A stretch of 64,000 bases of DNA, taken from contig JBAOKB010000093.1 of assembly GCA_037044905.1 (NCBI GenBank), positions 186,001 through 250,000 of the forward strand. The letters are read 5' to 3'. The DNA is from Hortaea werneckii. Lineage: Eukaryota; Ascomycota; Dothideomycetes; Mycosphaerellales; Teratosphaeriaceae. Under the pieces are notes generated by a model that saw only the letters and a list, made by a program, of their open reading frames with translations, had not been told where the DNA came from and searched no databases. Within the stretch, counting starts at the first letter, position 1, and the number at the start of each line of letters is the position of its first letter. The position numbers were made by a program, and so were the translations under genes. Below, piece after piece: positions 56,461 to 64,000 of the stretch.

Positions 56461-57472
56461 TGTGGTGTTGCTGGTAGAATGGTTTCTGGATGGAATGAGT
56501 GTGTAGAAAGGAATGGGAAATGGAGAGAGCTTGTGGATGTCTTGTGGATGGTGGTTGACTGTGAGTTCAGTGGAAAAGGCTGTCATATTTATATTCAAAT
56601 CAGATGGCGGGTCCGCCAGGAGGAGGTCATGTGAGGATGATTTTGTCCTGTCGGTGAAGCTGATATCCAGTCGCGTGTAAGGAATGTGAAAGCGCCACAG
56701 CTCCACATGTCAAAATGAAGCTTCACTTGCCGACATAATTCTGGTCTGAAAGCGAAGAAACAGAATGGCCGGCTCATTCTACGCTTCCGCATCTGATTTT
56801 TGCTGATCATGTGCTGAGCGTGCGTAGAAAATGCCGCTAGCGCATGAACTCAGACATTGCAGCGGTACAGCTGAGTGAGTGACTTCAAACGGTTGCAAAA
56901 GACAACAGGCAGATAGAGCGAAATCCATACTACTTCTTCAACAGGTACAGGCACAAGGCGCATACAACGGCCTTGACAACGCAGCATTCGTATTCAGCGC
57001 CGTACCAGTGTAGTCTGACTGAGTTGAAGCAATTGTAGTCGTGCACCCAGAGGTTGGCCCGCTGCATTTGAATGGGACGTCTTGCTAGGCGCATACTATC
57101 AACCAGTTACGATGGTGCAGCGGTGTAAATGTCGAAGTGAAGTCTGAAGTCCTTCCCCTACGCCAAGCGGACAAGTCCGTCTCGCCCCGCCCCAGACTCG
57201 ACGCACGTGCCTGGTCCCTGCGCGCAGCTTGTATCGCTCGGGCCACCCGTTGACTTTATTCTGGCACCTTCGAGCCGATGTCTTGATCGTTTACTTGCCT
57301 TTGCGGTCTGCCAGGAGTTGTCTTCATCTCTAAAACAACACCTTACCAATTCACAACCCTTCCAGTGGTATGAGCATCTAGCCCCACTCTACCTACTATC
57401 CGTTATTGTCTCCCTGTCTGCCTCGACATCGGTTGATTCTTCTGGACACCTGTACCCAACTCGAACGACACC
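56461..57472. other. Divergent intergenic region
   Basis: Promoter region between dynamin-like and Scp160-like genes. No additional gene supported. Confidence 0.5.
56586..56593 (-). promoter_or_regulatory. Candidate TATA box of dynamin-like gene
   Basis: TATAAATA on the minus strand, about 126 nt before the ATG at 56460. Confidence 0.42.
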
Positions 57473-60400
57473 ATGTCTGCTGAGACTGCTGCCAACGGCG
57501 CCGGCGAGATGTCTGCTGCCGAGCGTCTGATGAAGCAGCACGAGGCCGAAGAGGCCCACAAGGCTCACGCCGCTACCGTGGAAGATGCGCCTGATGAGGA
57601 CATGCCCCCGAACCCGTCTGCTGCGCCCTCCCTTCCCATCAGCACCGATCCGTCTCGCGTTGCAACGCCCTCTGCCGAACCTTCCATGTCCGCCAAAGCC
57701 GCCGGCAAGCAGCCGCTGCGTGAAGAGCAGTCGACTGCGGGTGCTAGCAAGACGAACTTGGACACCAAATCCGAGGAGGCATTCCCTGCTCTTGGAGCCC
57801 CGAAGACCCAGGCTGCTGCTGCGCCGACACCATGGTCCAAGAAGCCGGCTGCTGTTGGCAAGGCCGCCAATGGTATGTCCAATGGCATGGCCAATGGTGC
57901 CGCTGCCTCGAACATCTCTTCCCGCGCCTCGACTCCAATGTCTAGCATGGTCACGCCGGCTTCCACCGCTCCTTCGCAGGGTGGCAAGATGGCGATGCCT
58001 GGCCGCAACAGTGAACAAATCGTCTTGCCGATCTCCATGATGACTCCTCCAAGCCAGCTCAAGAAGCCTATGCGCGACGTCATCCGAGACGTCAACAAGC
58101 GCTCAAAGGCCAATGTTGAGGTCCGCAGCGGTCCAGTTGGCCACTATACATTCGAAGGTACAGGTCCCACGAACGATGTACGTCAAGCCTTGAAGGAAGT
58201 CGCCAACCAGCTCTGCGCCCGCCAAAACTTGAAGGTGCCTGTCCCATCCTCTCTCCGTGGCAGAATCGTTGGTAGGCAAGGTGCCACGATCCAGGCTATT
58301 TCCAAGAAGACGGGGGCCAAGATCAACATTTCAAGGGCAGAGGCAGCCGAGATTCTGGAAGACGAGGACTTGGACAACACGGTGGATGTCAGCATTGAGG
58401 GTGATCCTTTTGCTGTTCAGATGGCCAGACAGGACATTGAGAAGATCGTTAGCGAGCATACGGCTACTGTCAACTCCAAACTGAGGCACATCCCTGCTGA
58501 GTACTACCCGTTTTTGGCTGCTCAGCAGCAAGCGAGGATGCAAGCTGCTCAGCAGGAGGGCCGTGACCTGAAGATGCAGATCCCACAATATCACACTTGG
58601 AACCAGCAGGCGCCCCCAGCACAGCCAACAAACCGCCAGCCTGTGCAATTCTCTCCTCAGGCTGACTACCCGATCCAGCTCTCTGGTGACCGGGAAGCTG
58701 TGGCACAGGCGAGAGCTGAGATTGAGAGGCAGGTCCAGGAATTGCAGCGTCAGCTCACTCTCGAGCAGATGAGCATGGAGCGCGGAAGGCACCAATTCAT
58801 TGTCGGCGACATGGGTACTTCCCTGCAGGACTTCATGGCCGAGACTGGCTGCTCAGTCATTCTGCCGCCAGAGGGCAGTGACTCTGAGGACATCGTTGTT
58901 GTGGGCCCTCCGGAGCGTCTCCAACAGGGTGTTGACAAGATTTACGACTTGGCCTCAGCTATGCAATCGGCTTCTCTCGACATTGCCAGGCAGCATGCCA
59001 ACGCGCCCCGTGGCGCTCAGAATCACGCACGCGACATCACTCGTTACCTTCAGCGCCGTAGGGCACTGGCTGAGTTGGAACGCATGCATGGTGCCCGTAT
59101 CATTCCCGACAGCTCGGGCAACTGGCAGATCTACGCTCGTGACCAGAAGAGCGCCATGAAGGCTCGCTCGGACCTCCAGAACCTTGTCAGCGGGCATCCC
59201 CCCACCCGCTTCCAGCCTGTGAATGTAGACCCGTTCTACCACTCTCATCTCCGCCAGCAGGGTGCTCGCCAGATCCGCGACCAGTACGGTGTACACGTTG
59301 TGGTCCCTGAAGGACTCTGAAGATTCACCGGTCTTGCTGGTGTTCGAGGACCGCGCTCCATCACCTGAGTACCAGCTACCACGTAGACAGCCAACTGCTC
59401 AAGACTCTCAATCATTCCAGCAAGCTCTTCAAGATGCTCAGCGCCACATTGGTAACCTCATGAGCAGCCACCAGAGCATCGTTTCCCGCGATGTCGAGGC
59501 GCCGGTCAAGTTCCATGACAAGATCAGACGCCACGTCGACAGGCACCACCAGTCTCTTCCGCAAGGCCAGATCCCGGTCCAGGTGGCCTACGGGAACCAG
59601 AGGCAGGCGGGTCAGCGAAGACAACAAGCGCCAAACGTCAATCTGCGCGGTCCCCAGGACTTCGTTGATGCATTGAACCAGAGCCTGCTCGCTTTCATTG
59701 AGCAGGAGAAGCAAGACGAGCTCGAGCGTGGCTTCACGCTTACCTTCGACTTCCCTCAGAAGTTCGCCAACCACCTCATTGGTCGCAAGGGCGAGAACAT
59801 CAACCGCCTGCGCGAGGAGTTCGACGTCGACATTCAACTGCAGGATGGCAAGTGCGAGATCAAGGGTCCGGAGGCCAAGGCCAACGCATGTAAGAGGCAC
59901 GTTTTGGACATGGGTAGGAAGCTTGAGGATGAGACTACTCATCACCTCAACATCCCTATGCAGTTCCACAAGGACCTGATTGGCGCTGGCGGTGCTCAGG
60001 TCAACCGTCTTCAGGACCGCTACAAGGTGCGCGTCAACTTCCCACGCACGAAGCAGGCTGAAGATGATGCGGCTTCAGAGGCGGGTGACGCCCGTCGTCC
60101 GCAGCAGCAGGCGAACGAAGTCGTCGTCAAGGGACCGAGCCGGGGCGCTGATGCTTGCCGTGATGAACTGCTCAGCTTGTTGCAGTATGTTAAGGACAAC
60201 TCGCACACAACCACAGTATCGGTCGCACAGAACCAGCTGCCGTCTTTGATTGGCGCTGGTGGTCGTGAGATGGAGACCCTGCGTCTCGAGACCGGTGCTC
60301 AGATTGATGTGCCGAATGCACGCGAGGCTGCTAGCGCTGACGGTCGTGCTGAGATCAAGATCAAGGGATCTAAGCAGGCTGTCGATGCTGCCAAGAAGAT

Positions 60401-61506
60401 GATTGAGGCTAAGTCGAAGGTCTTTGACGACAGCATCACCAGGAACATGGAGGTGGAGAGGAAGCACCACCGTTTGATCATTGGCCCGCAGGGTAAGTCC
60501 GACATGAGCATTTTCCTTCATTTGAACATAACTAACTATAGGCAGGATCCAACCTCCGTGCTATGATCATGCAGGCGGGCGGTCCTGATGAGCCTCGTCT
60601 GCACAACCGCATGGTTCGTTTCCCGAAGACCGATGCTGAAGGCAACACTATACGCGTCGAAGGCCAGAAGGCCGTTGTGGACAACATCTGCTCTGCCATC
60701 GAGGCCCTTGTCCGCCAGCAGGAGTCTCAGACCACTGAAATTGCTGATATCAGTGCCGACAAGCACCCGCGCCTGATTGGCCGTGGTGGCGAGACTCGTC
60801 GCCAGCTGGAGCAACAGTTTGGTGTGCAGATAAATGTCCCGCGCCAGAACGAGGAGGGTGCAGCCAGGACTCAGGTCAAGATTTCTGGCCAACCCGGAGA
60901 CGTGGAGAAGGCTAAGGCTCACATCCTTGAGATGACCAAGGACATGGAGGGCGAGACGGTGCAGGTTCCCCGCCGCTTCCACCACGCCGTCGCCGATAAC
61001 GGCCAGTTCTTCCGTCGTCTGCGCGGCGACCAGAAGGTCACGGTCGACCACGCTGGTCAGCGCCCACCACCTAAGCCCACTGCGCCTGTCCCTAGCCGCG
61101 CTGGCGCTACGCCCCTCATCACCGACGACCCAGCCGCCTCCGCCGACCAGCACTCCTGGGAGGCTCACCCTCTGCACTCCACGACCGAGGAAGGCGACAT
61201 CCCTGGGTCCTCTCCGGCCCATCGACCGAAGCCATCGCCGCCGCCAAGTCCCGTCTGGACAAGGCCCTCGAGGAGGCCACCAAGCAGGACACAGTCGGCT
61301 TCCTCATCCTGCCCGACCCTCGCGCCTACCGCCACGTCGTCGGACCTAGCGGATCGACCATCAACGGCATCCGCAAGGAGACGGGGACGAAGATCCAGGT
61401 CCCCCGCGACCAGAGCCGGGGTGAGGCGATTGAGATTATCGGGTCCAAGGATGGGGTTGAGCAGGCGCGGGAGGCGATTTTGCAGGTTGTTCAGGAGAAT
61501 TTGTAA
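57473..61506 (+). CDS. SCP160: Vigilin/Scp160-type multi-KH RNA-binding protein, two frame breaks
   Basis: Polysome- and ER-associated RNA-binding protein with many KH domains. Exons 57473-60492 and 60546-61506, with a 53-nt intron ending TATAGGCAG; they total 3981 nt and encode 1326 residues. GxxG-type loops include SLRGRIVGRQGATIQAISKK, FANHLIGRKGENINRLRE, FHKDLIGAGGAQVNRLQD, NQLPSLIGAGGREMETLR, HHRLIIGPQGSNLRAMI, HPRLIGRGGETRRQLEQ and RHVVGPSGSTINGIRKET, the last at the very end. The N-terminal 150 residues are Ala/Ser-rich. Break 1 at about 59310-59315 (VVPE|DSEDSPVLLVFEDR) needs one base removed. Break 2 at about 61201-61206 (GDIP|WVLSGPSTEAIAAAKS) needs one base added. The tail read in the uncorrected frame becomes Pro/Arg-rich nonsense, while the corrected frame is a full KH domain. 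Very likely sequence errors. Confidence 0.88.
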
Positions 61507-61906
61507 GGAGGAGGGGAAAGAAAAATGTTTTAATATAGTGTGTAGCGTTCAAGGCGAGCGAGCGTCTTTTGTAATGATTTAGCTAAGTAGGAGGGGCGAA
61601 GATGGGATTCTTGCCTCCTGAGAAAAAGTACTTTTGCTCCCAGGACAAGATGTGGAATTTCGCCTCAGTTGCATTGCTTATGTCAAGACAAGCGGCCGTT
61701 AGGCAGATGTTGCTGGGTTTGTGCATGTATGAAGTCTATCAGGCCCCCACACACGCATGTAGGCGGCGGCAGCAGGGATGTTTCCCCACCGCTTTAACCG
61801 CATAGCGGCCACGAAAGCTCATCAGGAATCACCAGAAGTTTAGGAAGACGCACGGGTGAAGAAGTGACGTCGATTGTATTTTTTTTACGCTATCTAACCC
61901 ACTCTC
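61507..61906. other. Convergent intergenic spacer
   Basis: 400 nt between the 3' ends of the Scp160-like and Hbs1 genes. No feature seen beyond a T-run near 61880. Confidence 0.5.
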
Positions 61907-64000
61907 TCAACCCGTCTCTTCAACCCTCCCATACGCCACCGTCCCACCCGCACAACGCAGGACCACCCTTTCCCCGACTTCCACGGGCTGACCATCATCG
62001 CCAAGGGAAACCTTCACGACAGCCTTCTGACCCTCCCTCACCATCCTCGGTTTCCGCTTCAACGGCTGCCCCTCCTGTTCAAGCGTATACATCAAATGAC
62101 TAATACCCCCCGGCGCATGCAATCGACCTAGATGCACATCGACAGCCTGCGGCAGCAAACTCTTCAGGGCCTGGATCCGGACCGTGAAGGTCCTAACGAC
62201 ATGGACTGGTTTCGCCGCGGCGGATGAAGAGCAGAACAGATCGCCGGTGCGGAGGTGGACGGGGTCGATCTCGGTGATGTGCAATGTGACGACTTCGTTC
62301 GCGACGGCGTAGTCGCGGGGCTCGGCGCCGACTTCGATGCCGCGGATCGCGGCCGTTTCGCGGGCGGGGAGCACGGTGAGGACGTCGCCGACTTGGCAGT
62401 GGCCGTTCGGAGGCGGCCGGCGATCGAGAGCGGGTTGGTGATGCCGCCGCGGAAGACGTCGGCGATTTGGAGGCGGAGGGGTGAGTGGATGGAGGTTTCG
62501 GTTGGGGGGAGGGGACGGAGTGTTCGAGGGCTTGGAGGAGGGTGGGGTGGTGGTTTGCGACCCAGGCGGAGGGGCCGGAGGGAGGAGGCGATTTGGCGAC
62601 GTTCTCCCCGTTTAGGCCGCTGCAGGGGACGATTGCGAGGTCGTCTCCGCTGTATCCTACCTCGCTGAGGAAGGTTTGGACTTTTTTGCTGACGTCGGCG
62701 AAGGTGTCTGACTCCATGGATTCGGGCGCTGTAGCGTCTAGCTTGTTCACAGCGACGACGACTTTTTGATCCCGACCGCCCTGGCAAGCAGGACGTGCTC
62801 CCTCGTTTGGCCTTTCATGCCGCTATCCAGTTGATTGGCGTCTACGACCAGTACTGCAAGGTCGGCCATCGAGGCGCCACCAATCATGTTCGGGACAAAA
62901 TCGCGGTGTCCAGGTGCATCGAGGATGGTGAAGTCGGCAGAATCAGCGCTGAAGTGATGCTGGGCGATATCGACTGTCACGCCTCGTTCACGCTCCTCGG
63001 AGCCTGTGTCCATTACCCAGGCCAGCGCGAAGGAGCTCTTGCCAAGCTCTGCTGCTTGCTTTTGATAGCTATTTCGGTCAAGTCAGCAAGTGAATGGATA
63101 CTTGGGAGAAGTGAGAGTGGCCATACCGATCAATGTCTCTCTGGCTTACGGCTCCAGTATCCAGCAGCAGCCGGCCCATCAGCGTGCTTTTCCCGTGATC
63201 TACGTGCCCAATCACAACGAAAGCAGCCTCACCCTTTCGGGCGGCTTTATCTGCTGCCCAGAGGTTGGGCACATCAAGACCTTTACTCTTGACTTTGGGC
63301 TGCGGCGGTGCTGCGGGTTCGGAGAGCTTCAACTGTTCGGTCTTCTTTTCTAACCCATCCCCGGCTGACTGCTGCTTGCCTTTGCCGGAAATATTCGCTG
63401 CGGTGCCTGATTGGAGTATAACTTGTCAGTCATTGCTACACGCTACTTGTTCATGCCTTTGCTATGGCCCTGGGCTTTGAACACGACATCATCCGGGCTT
63501 GGGCCCTTGAAGGGATCCTCCGTGTCTTTGGAATCGCCCAGCATATCTTGAAGGGTCATTTGAGGAGCATGAATGCCGTTCGTGGGGCTGGTTGAGAGCG
63601 TCATGCCAAACTCTGTTGGACTGGCCCGTAGGTCTGGCAACTCCTCTTCCGGTTCAGGAGGCGGCGGCGTAGGCTCCTTGGGAGGTGGCGTCGGTTCCCG
63701 TTTCTTTCTGATAGGGTACTTTTTTGGTTCAGGTCTAGGCTGCGGGCTTTCGTTCTCCTTGGCAACCTCTCTCGGTTTGCTGAGACGGTCGAGCGAGCTT
63801 AGGGCGCTAGTCGACGCTGGTGATGGAGCTTCTTTGGTCTCACTAGCAGCCTTTCTGCGTCGCTCTTCTGCTAATTTCGCAAGCTTGGTTGAACCTCCGA
63901 GTAATTTGGGTGACGGCCTTGCAGGTAGGGAAGGTTCAAGATGGCCTTGAATCTCGGAAGGCACATCGCTCCATGGTACATCACGAAACCAGTCGGCGGC
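61907..64000 (-). CDS. HBS1: Hbs1-type ribosome-rescue GTPase, 5' truncated, four frame breaks
   Basis: Translational GTPase that works with Dom34/Pelota to release stalled ribosomes. The frame is open to the right edge (ADWFRDVPWSDVPSE), so the N-terminus is outside. LLGGSTKLAKLAEERRRKA is the conserved N-terminal segment. The G domain has VIGHVDHGKSTLMGRLL, DAPGHRDFVPNMIGG and VAVNKLD. A 58-nt intron (63126-63069) gives DIDRYQKQAAELGKSSFAL. Domains 2-3 follow: LQIADVFRGGITNPLSIAGR, then HLRTGDLF and KRKPRMVREGQKAVVKV, ending VEETG. Breaks, each one base missing: near 63400-63410 next to a probable intron, 62762-62767 (A-run, IKK|VVVAVNK), 62504-62516 (C-run, before PTETSIHSPL) and about 62408 (RLR|NGHCQVGD). 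eRF3 is excluded by the Hbs1-type N-terminus; eEF1A by the extension. Confidence 0.86.

Overview
The window is nuclear DNA of a filamentous ascomycete (Pezizomycotina). The grounds are short GT-AG introns (about 50-75 nt) with CTAAC/CTGAC-type branch sites, no operons, and clearly fungal families: acuK/ERT1-type regulator, Mtr-type amino-acid permease, Zds1, Gem1, GH128, copper-fist factor, heme-thiolate peroxidase. A Dothideomycete is my best guess from overall look only; no species is claimed.

Layout, left to right. 0-12 kb: 3' part of Mediator subunit Med13 (cut by the window edge), secreted heme-thiolate peroxidase, aquaglyceroporin, and a divergent pair of an acyltransferase-3 membrane enzyme and a type II membrane protein resembling beta-1,2-mannosyltransferases. 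12-18 kb: Dal5-like MFS carrier, class-I glutamine amidotransferase-like protein, a GH18-UBA fusion and small unknown proteins. 18-27 kb: ZNF830-type zinc-finger protein, RGG/SWAD protein, small Ser-rich protein, riboflavin kinase, and the acuK/ERT1-type gluconeogenesis regulator. 28-38 kb: intron-dense DHA1 drug/polyamine transporter, Mtr-like permease, GH128 protein, copper-fist transcription factor. 40-52 kb: Zds1-like protein, Miro GTPase Gem1, Mid2-like membrane sensor candidate, SUMO ligase Nse2, mitochondrial oxoglutarate/malate carrier. 54-64 kb: dynamin-like GTPase, multi-KH vigilin/Scp160 protein, and 5'-truncated Hbs1 at the right edge.

The genes are mostly unrelated housekeeping and transport functions, not a biosynthetic cluster. 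Loose themes are carbon and nutrient handling (acuK, Dal5-like carrier, Mtr-like permease, aquaglyceroporin), glycan and cell-wall work (acyltransferase, mannosyltransferase-like, GH18, GH128, Mid2-like) and ribosome-associated RNA biology (Scp160, Hbs1).

The strongest global signal is technical or evolutionary: at least 22 single-base reading-frame breaks in 13 otherwise well-conserved genes, both gains and losses, several in homopolymer runs. In every complete gene I checked, the spliced length departs from a multiple of three by exactly the number of breaks inferred. Assembly indels are the simplest reading; it means most gene models here need two or more open frames joined. All exon coordinates were derived by eye from frame, splice signals and family patterns.
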